Positions 24,601 to 37,720 of a stretch of DNA of 64,000 nucleotides are shown in pieces (the first letter of the stretch is position 1; each line of letters opens with the position of its first letter). The stretch is taken from NCBI GenBank assembly GCA_018398805.1, contig JAGFBZ010000373.1, positions 1,054,001 through 1,118,000 of the forward strand, in the 5' to 3' direction. Made by a program: the position numbers and the translations under genes. This DNA comes from Hirundichthys speculiger. Taxonomy: Eukaryota > Chordata > Actinopteri > Beloniformes > Exocoetidae. A model generated the notes under the pieces. It worked only from the letters and a program-made list of their open reading frames with translations. It was not told the DNA's origin and made no database searches.

Positions 24601-26780
24601 AAACTCACATTTCAAGACTTCTCTGTAGATTCCTTAAACCATTAACTGACAATAGATTAAAAAAAACCAACATATTTAAGATATAAAAGATTTGAAATCT
24701 AGGGGTGACTGCTTCTTAAGAAAGCAGCGGTTAGCAATCACGTAAATTCACAAAATTACTTATTACATACCCACCGTCTTTAGACTGTATATTTATTTGT
24801 TATTTTTGTTTGTTATTTAATCAAGTTAGTCCCACTGAGATCAACAATCTCTTTTACAAGGGAGACCTGGGCCACGGATAATTTAGTGTCACCAGTGAAT
24901 CTAACATGCATGTTTTACGGTTCATAAAGCATGTACTGTTTTTTTTTTCAATATATCAAGAAGAAATGTGGACATTCAGTTTCTTTGCCAAAGGAAAATT
25001 CAACATGTAACAGAGTTGGGATATCAAACTAGCAACTTACTGGAGGACAACCTGCTTTACCAGTTTATCTTCCCAAATCCAAAGTCTGTTTGTCTTGTTA
25101 CTCTTTACCTTTTCTTATTGGTTTTGTAGGAAATGTGCTTTATAAATATTTCTTCTTTTTGCATTTTAACAAGAGTATGAGTTTTTCTTTTGTTTGTTTT
25201 TTTCCCCCCTCCTATCTCATTCCACACACATTTACCTAATATTTACCCTTTTTTAGGTTTATGTATTAAATGGAATACAAATAAAAAACTATTCATTTTA
25301 CATATTAGCCGGGACTGATTTCAAAACCCGAATCTCAAAATCATATAAGTCATGAGCGTGGAGTTAGTTTCTGATTTCAGGATTCTAATTTAGCCAAAGC
25401 TGAAGCTGCAAATTGGAACTCCAAGTTCAGTTTTCCATGCTCATGTACTGCAGTTTTGCGTAGGAGTGTGCTTTCCTTTGCATGCCATAATAACTAATGA
25501 TAAATATCCTTGCTCTTGCTAGCTCTCTCACATTGAAGGAAATAAAGGTCCAATATCCATTTCTGGAAATTTCAAATTTCAAAACAGAAGATGGGGACAT
25601 AGTCTGAGAAAAACTTTTTCGTACATGTTTTCCATATTACTGATTGACATACATTATTAAGGAATCTTTATATTTTCCGTCTTTTTTATCAAATATTATA
25701 TCACAAGTTCATTCAGCAGGAGAATTCTGTTGAGTGAAAAATCTAAAACCGTTTTCATACATCACACCAACACTACAGGTTATGGAAGTAATATTGATTT
25801 TGTTCCCAATTACATCAGTAATCAAAGGATTTTTTTTCTCCCAATGAACTCTGTCACTCTGACAGAATTTAACATCAAATCTAACAGCGTTTCAATTTTT
25901 TTTCCCCAATGTCGCTCAACCAATAGTGTGAGAACAGTAATGAGCCCTCCTGAGAATACAACCCGCACTCTCCCTATTGGATTATGTTCAGTGTGATCGG
26001 CTTGGGGAGGCCTGGTTCCACCTCACATGCTTTACAATTCAAACAGTGTCAGTAGAGGGTTTGTTGCTTGTCTGAAGTGCCACAGTGAGACCTCTGGAGC
26101 ACGAACATATCTGACATCACATTCATACATCTTCTAGTCGAGAAATTATTGTACGGTAAAGCTATCCAGTCATTTTTCTGAAGCAAATATCAAAATGGAA
26201 GCGAGAGGGGAATCTTTTCTTCTTCTGATCAGATTAATCACAGCTTCAGCTGGAGTCACTTCTGCTTTTCAGCTAATCACTCAGATGTGTGTCATGAAAG
26301 TGAAATCAATTCAACTGCTGTTTAGAAGCTGAAAGAAGTGGGTTGTTGCTTTTTTTTTTTTTTTTAACTTATTAACTTGAGACATTCAAGTTGAAGCTTG
26401 GTGCCCATTATCCATGCATCATTTCATGAGATCTTAACCTTTGAAATAATCTACTTAAAAGAAAAATGACACTCGTAAAAGATGTACTTGAAGCTTGTTA
26501 ATGAATCAAATGCTGATGACGGTGAAGAGGGTTCCTCTGCTGCAGCTGCAATGATCCTCTCAGGGAAACAAAAGAGCTTCTTAAAGCTTCCAGGAGTCAC
26601 GTTAGAAATGCTGATTTACATTGTATTACACTTTCTGAAAAACAGGCCACTAACAGATGATGGCACTCTGGAGTTTAGAGAAAGGATGCCACTAACAAAT
26701 CCTACTAAAAGCCAAACAGTGATCTTATCATATAAATATTATCATATTACTGCTAATACAAACTTTCCGGTTGGAAAATC
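21660..26780. other. Non-coding stretch
   Basis: No gene is supported. The 145-codon frame at 22,945-23,382 has no recognisable motif and no splice or codon pattern that argues for coding. The blocks near 22,540-22,700 and 24,050-24,330 are repeat-poor with ATTAAT and TTTAAT cores and could be conserved regulatory DNA, but this is texture only. Confidence 0.4.
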
Positions 26781-26791
26781 AATAAACCCAC

Positions 26792-26824
<33 letters not shown>

Positions 26825-26850
26825 GTGCATGTGTGTGTGCGCGTGCGTGT
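26792..26850. repeat. GT/GC microsatellite
   Basis: Alternating GT with interspersed GCGCGC and GCATG steps over about 59 bases. Such purine-pyrimidine alternation with GC steps is a classic Z-DNA-prone sequence. The Cys-Val frame here is an artefact. Confidence 0.9.
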
Positions 26851-26854
26851 CATA

Positions 26855-29800
26855 AAAAAAAAAATTTATTTAAATGTTGATATTACGCATGAAAGCTCTG
26901 GAATAAAGTCTCCCACTTACAAACAATAAGGATTGATTAGTTTTAGTATCAGTGTTGAGTAAATTAAACTTTACAATTTAATATACAAAGCAGGCTATAA
27001 TTGACTGCTGCTTTACAAAGTGTGTAAAAGATTATTCACAAATGATGACATAAAAAACACATTCACTGAAAAATAATCCATTTATTCCTTGCTGTTCCTG
27101 TTTATCATTATTATTAATCAGCTAGGTTTAATTCAAAATGTGTACATAGAGTAGAAGGTGCACGAGAGATTTTCCATCAAATGAAAACAAACATCTTTCT
27201 CACCAATTTGTTTTATATCATTTATGCAAAGTACACACAAAATGTGTAAGAATGAATAAAAAGGTGACGGGGTAATGAGCAAAATACAGAAAGCCACCAT
27301 TTGCAAACACTTCTCTCAAACACAAATTGCACTTTGACAAAAGATGTTCTCCAGGTGGGAGAAAGAAAACACACACGCACACAAAACAAAAAAACCCTTT
27401 TAACCATCTGTATCTTTCTCAGAGTTAACAGGCCACAAGAGCACATCTGATATTCTCCTTTGATCAATAACAAATAAACAAAGCCCATCAGTTCTGTTCT
27501 TCTGGTTAAGAAGAGAAAGGTGTAAAATGAATATTTATTGCCTGGGAGAGCTTGCATCTGGAAAAATAACCACCTCCTTCTCAATGTTATTTATTATTTA
27601 TAAAAAACTAATTTTGTCTTCATTTTGAATGGCGCTTGCTTTGACACAATGTACCAGAGCTCATAAAGCAAAGAATGGAGTTCAAGTCAGTATCAGAGCT
27701 AAGTGGAAATAAATGTGAAAGCTGTGTTCAAAAAAAAAAAAAAAAACTTTATAAGCTTATTTATACTTTAGAGCTGGCTTTAACAATGCAGATTTTTATG
27801 TAGTGCTATGCTGCTGCCATACGGCCTCATCAAAAACAATCAATTGCTTTGTGCAAGGACATGTTTTAGGTCACCCAAAGTAGATCTGGTTTAACTGTAA
27901 AATGCTCCACATTAATCTATACTGACTGAGCCAGCGTCATATAGAGACTTTCAGCACTCCTGGACATGACACACGGTCACAGGGTTCATGTAATCGTCAA
28001 TAGTTCCAAACACCACACCACTGTCAGCTTGTGTGAATGGTTTCAAAGGGGATGTACAGTAGCTATGTTCATATATTTATCCATAATGCATATGGATTTC
28101 TGGACTCACTTTACGTCAAGTAGCACAGAAGAATTTTAGCCATTTTGTGGGTGGTGGAGGTTAATTCGCTTTGAGAAACCTCTCTAATATTTACTTTTGT
28201 TTGGTCTCTCTCTTGGTCACTCTCATTCTTTTGTTTAACATTTTAGTTCATAGAGCTACAGTGGCAGAGGCAACTAGTTTTAACATTGTTCATTTGTGAC
28301 ATGCCATGAGTGATACGCAGCTGTCGGGCCAGGATGGGATCAGAAATTTACTTTGTCTAGTTTTTTGCCGATAGCAGGCATGGATGACCCCTCAGGTTCC
28401 ACGACTCTTCATGAGTGAGAAAATCATTCTTATAAATGCATTTGAAACTGATACTCTAATGTGAACTGAAGTCCTTTGTTCTGTTTGAAATCACAGGGTC
28501 TTTATTAAGATTTAAAGTATGATAGGCAGATTTTCCTGATTTTATTTCAACTTAATAAATATTTGTCCGGAGTTTGGCGGGCATCTAAAGCTAAATATTA
28601 TCCACATGTAGCCTTTGAAACCATAGACTGCATAATTACAAGACAGCCCTCCATGATGTCACCAAAAAGTAATTTATTGTACAGTTGTCATATATGTAAA
28701 ATCTACCTGTAGAGACCAAAACCCTTCTTTTTTTGTGCCAGGCTGTTGGGCATTTCACCATTAGGGATTTGCTCTGTTTTGGAGCTTGCTCCTGGTGGTG
28801 AGTAGAGGAACTGCAATGAAACCCATTTCATGGTAGGAGTCGACACGATGTTGGGGAAGGTGGCACACAAAGACTGTTGTTCACTGAAGAAAAAGAGTTT
28901 AACAGGCAAGCGAACTGTGGAAGGACTTTACCAGGGTCATTCACAATAGGGTTTTTTTCTACTTCTTTCCTTTTTTGAAGAGCCATGTCACTTCCAGATC
29001 TGAAAGCATTTAATTGTTTTCCATCAGTGTGTAAAGAAAATTTCAGGGAATATATCAATGTCATACGCAGCCTTTAATAATTGTTATGAGGCTTTCCTTG
29101 GCTTGCCTCATCTTACCTTCAGCTCGTCCTTCAATAAAGGATTGGATATAATCTGTGCTTGCTGCCAGCACTTATTCCTACAGAATGCTGATCCCTGAGT
29201 GTCGGTTGCAAAAAGATTTTAGCTGTTTTTTTCTAGTAGTTTTCCTTTTTTTTTTTTCCCTCAAGAGCAATGAGCAGTGCACAAAACCAAAGTATTTAGT
29301 TGCTTTCCAAACAAGGACAAGGAAAATCTTTTGTACTATACTTGTAGCCAACTGCTCACTCATGAATTTCTGTTTTTAACATGACATTAACATGACATTC
29401 TGATTTCTGACATTCTGATTTTTAACATGACAACGTGAAACAACATGAAAATCACTGATTTTACTGGTTGGAGCCAAAGAATCACATGGTAGTGTATCAG
29501 TACAAGCTTTACACTCCAGAACAGTGCAGCTGAAATGCAGCAAATGAAATCATAACTACAAAAGTTGTGGCACAAAAAAAAAAAAAAAAAAAAAAATCTA
29601 TAGCAGTGTTACACAGGCTCTTATCTTAACAATGATTTTCGAAGAACTTTGCAAAGTTCTAAATAATATATTTATTTTTAGTTAAAGACCAAGGTTGTCA
29701 AATGAGCTCGACTCAGAGCTTCTCCAGTGAATGAACAATTAAATGTCATCACAGTCACGATGATAAAATCATCCTGTGACATTCAAAACAAATTATCACA

Positions 29801-30475
29801 AGTTCTCTTTTCTCATCCATTTTGTTCATTTCAGTCTCATTTTAACAGCAAATATCACAGTTCAATGAGTGAAAATAATAATAATAATAATAATAATGTT
29901 AAATCAAGACATTTTTTCTATCGCAGTGTCATTGCAGAGTAAATTGCATTTCGCAAGCCTTACTATTGTGTATTTTTCTGACTAATTAAAGTACTCTTCA
30001 GATTTAATTTTAATTTATCATGCAAGAATTTGTTGAAAGCAGTAGACTGAAATAAACATGGAGTCAGTCAATTAAAAAAAAAAACAACCATCATTCCAGC
30101 AGTTACGATCACACTAATTACCAAGCCTACATAAGTAGTACTTCATCTTCATAATATACTCCTAAATTTGTTATTTCAGTTTTATCCTAGCTAATATTCT
30201 TTTCTTTGAAAGAGAATATGTGAAGATTTAAAGTACAGTTTACCTTTATAAATAAGAGCAGCTTGAACCATTGTTGCATTCAAATTTCTGATCTAAATAT
30301 ATATTTCTAATCACAGGCCTTCAGTTTGAGTCAAGCCTGGACATCATGTCTACATATTTGTTACTTAGTACTTAGTTTTAATGTGTTTGCTCCATTTGTC
30401 TTAGTATTCTGCCAGCCAGAAGCATATTCGTCAACTTATTCATCTTATCTTTGCCACTGCTAAATTAACTACAAT
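26855..30475. other. Non-coding stretch
   Basis: No gene or mobile element recognised. Simple runs include A24 at 29,574-29,597 and an AAT trinucleotide run at 29,874-29,897. The word CATTCTGATTT is repeated locally around 29,395-29,425. Confidence 0.4.
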
Positions 30476-30480
30476 CAGTT

Positions 30481-30761
30481 TCCGAGTTACAACTTAGATC
30501 CGTCAAACCAGTCGTCAGTCAGATTGGTCATAGATCAGAGCATATACACAATGAATATAAAATTGTACTGTATAAAGAGAGGTGACTGCGATGGTACCTA
30601 GTCACTGAGTGTAGTGGTAGAACGCTGGTGTCAGACGCTGCGCTGCCATAACTGTCGTACACGATTCCGGGCTGCCACAACTAGCTCACGCACTGCGGTG
30701 CCATCTGCTGGACGTAGATATAAGTACGGGTGGTCGTAACTCGCTTGTGTCTTAACTCGGA
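30481..30761. repeat. Candidate short inverted-repeat element (MITE-like)
   Basis: The ends match as inverted repeats: TCCGAGTTACAAC on the left and, reversed, TCCGAGTTAAGAC on the right. The body is GC- and CpG-richer than its surroundings (GTCAGACGCTGCGCTGCC, CACGCACTGCGGTGCC). GTAGTGGTAGAACGCTGG resembles a pol III A box, so a SINE origin is possible. No target duplication is visible. Confidence 0.35.
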
Positions 30762-30779
30762 TACTGAGTGTTTATGGTT

Positions 30780-32890
30780 AGTGAGGAAAAACTGCTGGGT
30801 GTCTGCTGGCTGTGCGCCTGTGAAGATGATGGTCTTTTGAAGGCCTGGGTTAAGGCTGAATATGCTTAATTTAAACTGATGGGCGACTGGAGAGTTAAAA
30901 CATAGGCTATAAAGGGTGTGTCATATACATTAGAGAAAGATGGTGAAATGGCATTATGCTTTTGTTTCTCTTTTTTTTCTTAGAGAAGGGTGTCTTTTTT
31001 CCTTTATTTGTAATGGATAATGTTTAGGCTCGGATGGTTGGTAGAGAAGAGAAGGGCGATGAAAGAATACAGTGAAGTAAAAAAACAAAACAAAAAAAGG
31101 TCTAATCTTCGGACTGCTTTTTAAAATGTAGATTAAAACACCAAATGCTTAATTTCCCTATTGGATGACAACAGTCCCTGTGGAAGACTCCAGTACACAA
31201 CAAGAGGGAAGGGCTTAGACAAAAACAGATGATGAATAGAAAGCCAGGCTTGTGACTGAAGATCGAAGTTAATGAACTGAGAAAATACACGTGATGCGAA
31301 CCTCTCCATGTTCCAACAGCACTCAAATAACTGCTTGGGGTTTGTGACCAGAAACAGAAAATAATAAGTGACATTCAGGCTACAGGCCAAACAGACTAAT
31401 AGGCTCTACCCTGCTTATCTGTACCCTGCACTTTCTGCCAACCCAGAGGACACGCACACCAGCATGCAGACAAAAATGCAGGAGCAATGAATGACAGAAG
31501 TGAAAGCATGATCTCAGGGGTGAGGGAGTAACACCAGGTCGAGCTGCTCCATTTACCCTCAGTTTCTGTTACTCAAAACCTGTCCATGCTTTGAAAATGT
31601 ACATGAAAAAAGAAAATATAAACTAAAAAGTCTTGGAACTGTTAATGTAGAGGTCATCTGAAAAGTTTTTGGAATTAAACCACAGATCTTCCCTCTTTCT
31701 GACCTTAGACTACTCATACACACCGACACGCATCGAGTGACTGCTCTTGACTTGGCATAAATATGATTCTAACATGGATCTTTAAAGTCGTTCAAAGAAA
31801 TTTCATTATGCTTTGTGTCACTTTTTGACAGTAAGAGCATAGCTGAAGGAAGGAATTACATTAAGGGATGAGGGAAAATAGCTGAAAAAGGAAAACGCAT
31901 TGAGAAAGAAAAACTAAGGCAGAGGATAGAGGATGGAAATGGGCAGAAGGAATGTAAACAGTTCATAGAAAATTGAGACCAACAGGATCAGCTACAACTG
32001 CATTTTATGCTTTCCTTTTCATCACAATGGTCTAAAAGTCAGTTATTCTACAGTGGAGCAGTTGCCTGGGCTCCTCTGTCTCTCCTTCATCTCCTTATAA
32101 TGAAGGAAAGGATTTGGACATAAAATATGGATGCATGGCTGCATCTAGATCCCACAGATGACCATGAATCTGAACCGGCATGACCTTCATTTGATTCCTC
32201 TTTACCAGGTTTCTTCACAATTCAAATATCAAGTAAACGCCCCATAGAAATGTATCAGTATGGCCATCTTTAATTCCATTGTTGCAGTGTAAATTACTTA
32301 GAGAAAAACATTAAAAGAAAGCAAAAAGATAAACATGTCAGATATTAGTAATAGTAGATATTTGAAATCTCCAGACATAATCATGAACGTACTGGAGTTT
32401 GTCGCCTGCCAACAACTGTAGTGATGGCTTCACGTGCTGCATTGGCTGCTAATGTTAGCAAACTCTCTTCAACATCTGGAGCACAGAGGGGCTCCTTCAC
32501 AGTCACACATCTTGGATTTACCCCACCTTTTGTCCAGCTGTATGAAATCCATGTTGAGAGATGCTGGAGACCAGAACATAATCCTGCAACCACATTTTGA
32601 AATCACCATCTCCTATATGGGTATGACAAATCTTGTCCTCCCCAGTTCTAGGGATATTTTAAACTCTCGTCTTAATTGGAGGAGTAGTCAAAACCTCTTT
32701 CACCTGCACAAAATCTTTGATCTCTCCTCTTCAACTGAGGTCAATTTTAGGTCTTTTTTCTGATCATTAGCTGGTCTTTGGAAAGCCCAATCTTAACAAC
32801 TTTACATGGACATGGATACTCATCGTATATACAGTTAGTGCCAGAATTACGTGAAAAATCCTCCGGAAAGTGCATCTACACACACACACA
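30780..32890. other. Non-coding stretch
   Basis: No gene is supported. At its right edge a CA run (about 32,878-32,896) lies where the LINE fragment ends. The minus-strand frame at 32,381-32,593 contains VTVKEPLCAPDVEE, vaguely like the endonuclease domain of other LINEs, but the match is too short to call. Confidence 0.35.
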
Positions 32891-32894
32891 CACA

Positions 32895-33700
32895 CCCCTA
32901 CCTTTCCCACTCCCCACTTTCCTTCAAAGTCAGATCCACTACCAGAGGTCTGGGAGCCTGTGGTTTCTGCGGGGATCTTAGCTGTTCCTAGCAAAGCCCT
33001 TTTCTGGACAGAGATCTCAGATGTTGTTTCAGATATCTGCTGGTGCCACCAATCCAGCTTGGGGGTTATAGCTCCCAGTGCCCCGATCACTATTGGCACC
33101 ACTGCTGCCTTCACACTGCACATTTATTCCAGCTCTTCCTTCAGCTCTTGGTATTTCTCAAGCTTCTTGTGTTCCTTCTTTATGATGCTGCCTTCGCTTG
33201 GGATGGGTACATCCAACACCACTGCTGTCCTCTGATGTTTATCAACCACCACTATGTCCAACTGATTAGCCATCACCAGTTTATCAGTTTGGATATGGAA
33301 GTCCCATAGGATCTTGACCCACTTGTTCTTAATCATGGTGGAGGTACATGCTATGCAGGGGCTTATCCGTCCATTATAACTCCCCTCGGTTCCTCCTCCA
33401 CGCTGGGTTTCAGTTGTCTGAGCCATTCACTCAGCAGGTCATTAGTAGAGGCCATCTTCAGATGTATTCCTGGACGTCTGCTGTTACCTCCTGAAGCTTA
33501 CTAGTCCTCAGCCTCTGTCCCGTTACTTAGCGTTCAGCCTCAGGATGCTGGACTTATGGTTAAACCCCCCATGCATTGTAAGGAGTTTCCTTGTCTTAAC
33601 ATCAGCAGCTTGCATCTCTTCCAATATCCAGAATATTTTGCCAGTGGGAAATCTGATTACTGGTAGGGCGTGTGTGTTGATAGCCGACTCTTCAAGGTCT
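32895..33700 (-). pseudogene. R2-like LINE, 3' part with restriction-like endonuclease domain, broken
   Basis: In minus-strand order: INTHALPVIRFPTGKIFWI and VKTRKLLTMHGGF (about 33,690-33,560), a frame-broken link, then KILWDFHIQTDKLV (about 33,325), NQLDIVVVDKHQRTAVVLDV (about 33,270-33,210), KKEHKKLEKYQELKEELE and, after one in-frame TAA (33,124-33,126), AAVVPIVIGALGAITPKL and SEISVQKRALLGTAKI. These are the end of the reverse-transcriptase region and the C-terminal PD-(D/E)XK endonuclease of the family also found at 9.5-10.4 kb. The PD of the endonuclease motif reads LD, so even an intact protein would probably not cut. The CCHC region has been deleted. Confidence 0.8.
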
Positions 33701-33829
33701 GCCTCTCCCTCTGTAGGTATTTGACTGTGGCTGACTTTCAAGCTGCTCTTATGATGATATAAACTGTCTTTATAGCCTGCAGAAACCCTCAGATTATCAT
33801 TTAGACACATGCATTAAGTCTTACTCAAC

Positions 33830-34720
33830 TTGTAAATAGATCAAGGTAGTTGATTATTGAAAGAGCCATGATGAACACTGAATGCACTGTGGCTGCACTG
33901 AGATCAAATGACTGCATGCAATACAGCTTTATTGCAGTAGTATAACTTCTGTAAACCCAAATTCGAACCTAGTAACTGAACTAATAGAAATTAAAGTGGT
34001 GAAATCAATCTTAAGAAATTCTGTGATATGCAAAAACACTGAGGAGAAAGCTCATTTTAATTAAAATATATTACATAACCACATCTTAACACACAGATGA
34101 CTAACACAATACTCTGTAATTTTCATGAAAAATAGGAAAGTGAAATCATACAAACGATTTAAAATTAGATTAGATTTCAGCGAGTAGAAAAAAAACAGCT
34201 TTGATCAGTTAAATCATTGGATACACTGGGTATTTTCTCTGTTTACAACACGGAGCTGATGCACAGTGCAGAGCAACAATTTACTGTAGAAATTATGCTC
34301 TTATCAGCATGCTACAAGCTTCAGTTGGCTCCTCTTAACATTATTTAAGCCTCAATGTACTATAGAAATGGTATTATTGGGTGAATGAAAATGTCCGTCA
34401 TGCAGTTTACTGTTTGAGACTCATTGAAGCTACATAGCAATTACTCTCTGTATGAATGTGGATTTCTTGTTATCTTGTTCCTTTAAAAATGTTTCGTTTT
34501 CATTTGTTGTCTCCTGGGTTTTTTTTCCTTGTCATGTGGAGTCTTGAGGTCACTGTCACTGATGGGCGATGGGGATCACACAGTGAGCAATCTGACAGGA
34601 AGTTGGTCATCCAACAAGCCTCTAAACTTGTTTTTGGAACCAAAATGCATAAGAAAAAAAGGTGTAGGAAAAAAAAAGCACAACAGGAGTTTCATATTTA
34701 ACAACGGTCTGAGGGAAGAA
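33830..34720. other. Non-coding stretch
   Basis: No gene, RNA or repeat was recognised in these 890 bases. Confidence 0.35.
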
Positions 34721-34734
34721 ACAAGTAGTGCAGA

Positions 34735-35325
34735 GGTCAGTTTCACAAAGTAAGGTTATGTAACCCAGAGCAAGAGGAGTTCAGTTGAGCCAGTTTCAGA
34801 GACTGTTACTACGGTAACTAACTCCATGAACTAAACCTGGTTGGGAGCAGGTTTACTTCCACATACCTGTCTCTACTCCCCTTCATGAAGCTGAAACGGG
34901 TTCAATTTCACCAGACAGTCAATCATGTAACACGCATTTTGGAGACCATCAAACGAGGACGTGTCACATCAACTACTTCAACTACTAAATATTTAAATTA
35001 CACGTTCACTTGGTCTGCAGTTTTTTCCTCATTAACTGTCTTTTCGTGGCTGCTTCTGCCATTTTAGTCAAGCGACTGATGTAAGAAGATCTCTTCCGTT
35101 TACTTGGTGTTGCCATGGTGAATCACAATCTCGGAGTTCCATTGGTAGCTTTTTATTGTCATGGTAACTCGGGGTCAACCTACTCCAAGTTGATTAAATC
35201 AACTCTGAACACCTGTTATGAAACCAAAAACTCAGACTTTCTTAACTCAGAGTTTGTTGACTCCAAGTTAGTTTTTTTTGACTCGGAGTTTGTTGAAGCT
35301 CTTACTGAAACAGGTCCCAGGTCGT
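34735..35325 (+). repeat. Non-autonomous repeat family M, copy 1
   Basis: Starts near GTCAGTTTCACAAAGTAAGG and ends near CTTACTGAAACAGGTCCC, an imperfect inverted pair. The right third is packed with AACTC(A/G)GAGTT(T/G) words in both orientations. Diagnostic internal words are CTCCCCTTCATGAAGCTGAA and GTGTTGCCATGGTGAATCAC. It resembles a teleost MITE class whose ends read TTTCAGAAAGGAGGTTCAAC. Open frames in it are not genes. Confidence 0.65.
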
Positions 35326-35899
35326 TGTGGTCCAACATTGGTTAAGGAATGAGATGGTTTGGCATTGACGTGCAGCAAGTATTGTCAGGGCTATAGAGAG
35401 AGTTGAAGAGGAGAAAACAAAATGTAGCATTTGTGTCTTTTTGGCTTAATGTATTAGAAAGGTGTATTTTAAGACGCACTATATGATGTTTTTCCCCCTG
35501 CTTCTTTCCACATGAATCTTAGTTATTTAAAACACATTGATTTAAATAGAAATCCATAGGTGCTTGACACTTGATTTGTAATATTAGTAAATACTTTCTA
35601 ATTGAGTTTATGGAGTTAATAAATATGTGCCACATTTATTAAAGTGGAAAACAAGGTGGAGTTAAGTTAGGATTGACAAGCTGTTACAGGAATTGATGGC
35701 TTCTGCAGTTCTCAGTAAGATCCAGTTCTTTCCTATAAATGTCCTGTTTCAAAAGAGCAAAATAGTATTATCCAGTCACTGAACTTGAGACTAACAAACC
35801 TGGGTCCACAAACTCCTAGGGTGATTTCACAGTAGACATCCATATATGTTCTAGTCTGTTGTGTTTAAGTTAGGTTGTTACAAAACAGTAAATGAAACT

Positions 35900-35930
<31 letters not shown>
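35900..35930. repeat. G31 homopolymer
   Basis: Thirty-one consecutive G residues between AATGAAACT and TCAAATTGGGG. It is G-quadruplex-prone. Exact length may be affected by sequencing or assembly. Confidence 0.95.
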
Positions 35931-35931
<1 letters not shown>

Positions 35932-36538
35932 CAAATTGGGGACAGAGCAAGATAAAATAGAAAATAAGGCAAAACAACAGTCTCAAACAAATGGTGCTGC
36001 CATTGTGCCTCGGCCCTGACTAAAATTTAAAACATGTTATACCACTGTCAATGTTTTTTTTACAAGCCTGTCAATGATCAGTTGAAATTAACTGTGAGGC
36101 AGGAAAATAACCCAGATATCAAATCAGCCCACAACACAATGAAGGTAGAGGACTTTATTACAGCCCATAATAGTAAGAGAAACATATCTCCAATAAAGTG
36201 AACTGACAGCTGTATTAGAGAGAGAAATTTATGCAAGCAAACTAGAATTACAGGTCAAACAACAAGGTGACATGTTTGATAGTGACTCGGGCTGGGGTGA
36301 CATGTGGACTGTTGCAGTTTTGTCCTTGAAGAAGAGGGGCCAGTAGAGTAGAATTGATGGGTGTAGAGGACAGAAACGCTCTGAAAAATTACATTTTGAT
36401 TTATAACCTCTACTAGGTGAGGTGGTTTTCAAGATAGATTCAGCAATCCAATCAGAATCCTAGATTTCTCCATTGGTCCCTCACTAATGAAGACATTCAC
36501 AAGCAAAGCACAACCAGAAGTTGATGAGCTTATGTTCC

Positions 36539-36577
36539 CTTGTGTGTGTGTGGGTGTGTGTGTGTGTGTGTGTGTGT
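36539..36577. repeat. GT microsatellite
   Basis: A GT dinucleotide run of about 39 bases with one GGGT interruption. Confidence 0.9.
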
Positions 36578-37064
36578 TTCCTATATTTTCAAACTAAAAT
36601 CAAAGGCATCCATAAAATTTAGCTTCCAGAAGCTGTTCTCTCACAAACAAAACAATGCTTACAGCACATATAGGCACCTCGGCTCAGGACGGCAGCTTTG
36701 TATATATTATCTTCTGTGTGCTGCTTCCCACACCAAGGGGGGTATAGCGATTTACCTCTGACACAAATACAGCTTGCACAGTCAGCAGCACTCACATGAA
36801 CACACAAGGACATTGTTTATAGCCCCAGTTCTCTGGCACAGTTGGAGGTAAAAGGTATAAAAGCTGAGAGGGTTGTGAATGAACTAGAGAAAGACTGTTA
36901 GGTTAAACAACACATACACATTGTATTTCCATATTATGCAAATAAGGCCTCAATAGGGATTTCACTAGGGCCAGGGGAGTGGGGGCAATGATTTCTGCAT
37001 ATTATTATAGTTATTAAACAACATTTAAATCTCACAATGCACAAAATGTATGTATATATGATTC

Positions 37065-37230
37065 TAGATTGCCTGTAGGTATGAGTGTGCGTGGTTGTTC
37101 GTCTGCATGTGGCCCTGTGATGGACTGACGACCTGTCCAGGGTGGACCCCTGCCTTTTGCCCTAAGAGAGCTGAGATAGACTCTAGCAGATCCCCATGAC
37201 CCTGCAGAGGACTAAATGGGCAATACAGGT
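37065..37230 (-). repeat. ATCCATCC teleost repeat, reversed partial copy
   Basis: GTGATGGACTGACGACCTGT, CCAGGGTGGACCCCTGCC, then GCTGAGATAGACTCTAGCAG and CCCCATGACCCTGCAGAGG are the reverse complement of the central part of the repeat (CGGGGATCTGCTGGAACC, GTACACCCTGGACAGG). Confidence 0.75.
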
Positions 37231-37414
37231 AACATGTTAACATTCTACTTCTTATCATTTTTGTATTTTTATATGAGGTTCCTGTAACGATTGAGCCTAA
37301 AAAAGACCAAACATTTATTTCTTAACAGAGCATGGCTGAACAGCAGGCGGAGCCTCCATCAATTTCTACGGCACAGTGAGATGTTCAGTAAATAACAAGA
37401 ATTTAGGTCTGGGG

Positions 37415-37720
37415 GCTGTTCTAGAAAGGAGGTTCAACAAACCCTGAGTTAAGAAACTCAGAGCAGTTGAAGATGAAGTACAAAAAAACCTAATATAGAT
37501 AAGTAGCCTTATAGGAATGTAACAACATTGGTTGTGATTTACTTTAAAAACATTTTCATCCTAGCAAAGAAAAAAAAAATCGTTCAAGGCGCTCTGATGG
37601 GAGTATGGGTGCAGTCAATCATACTGGGAAACCCAACAGAAATTGTCTTTACTCACAGAGCTGGAAGCAAGATGCTATTAAAAAGTTATTTTGAATAATT
37701 TATTTGCATTTGGAAACTGA
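37415..37720 (-). repeat. Non-autonomous repeat family M, copy 2 (partial)
   Basis: CTGTTCTAGAAAGGAGGTTC then AACAAACCCTGAGTTAAG and AACTCAGAGCAGTTGAAG is the reversed end of family M. ACTCACAGAGCTGGAAGC and TTAAAAAGTTATTTT match words in copy 3 at 41.5-41.6 kb. The right boundary is unclear. Confidence 0.55.

Larger units (their letters stand above)
35345..37055. other. Non-coding stretch with G tract and GT run
   Basis: No gene is supported. Contains the G31 tract at 35,900-35,930 and a GT microsatellite at 36,539-36,577. Confidence 0.4.

Noticed and set aside
26482..26880. 132-codon plus-strand frame
   Set aside because: No family resemblance; the C-terminal quarter is translated GT microsatellite.
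32381..32593. Minus-strand frame with VTVKEPLCAPDVEE resembling a LINE endonuclease
   Set aside because: Match is short, the downstream YLPRE-type block is not convincing, and no other LINE block is adjacent.
35115..35345. 76-codon frame as a gene (and the similar one at 45,419-45,682)
   Set aside because: Both lie in the repetitive AACTCAGAGTT part of repeat family M and do not agree with each other as proteins.
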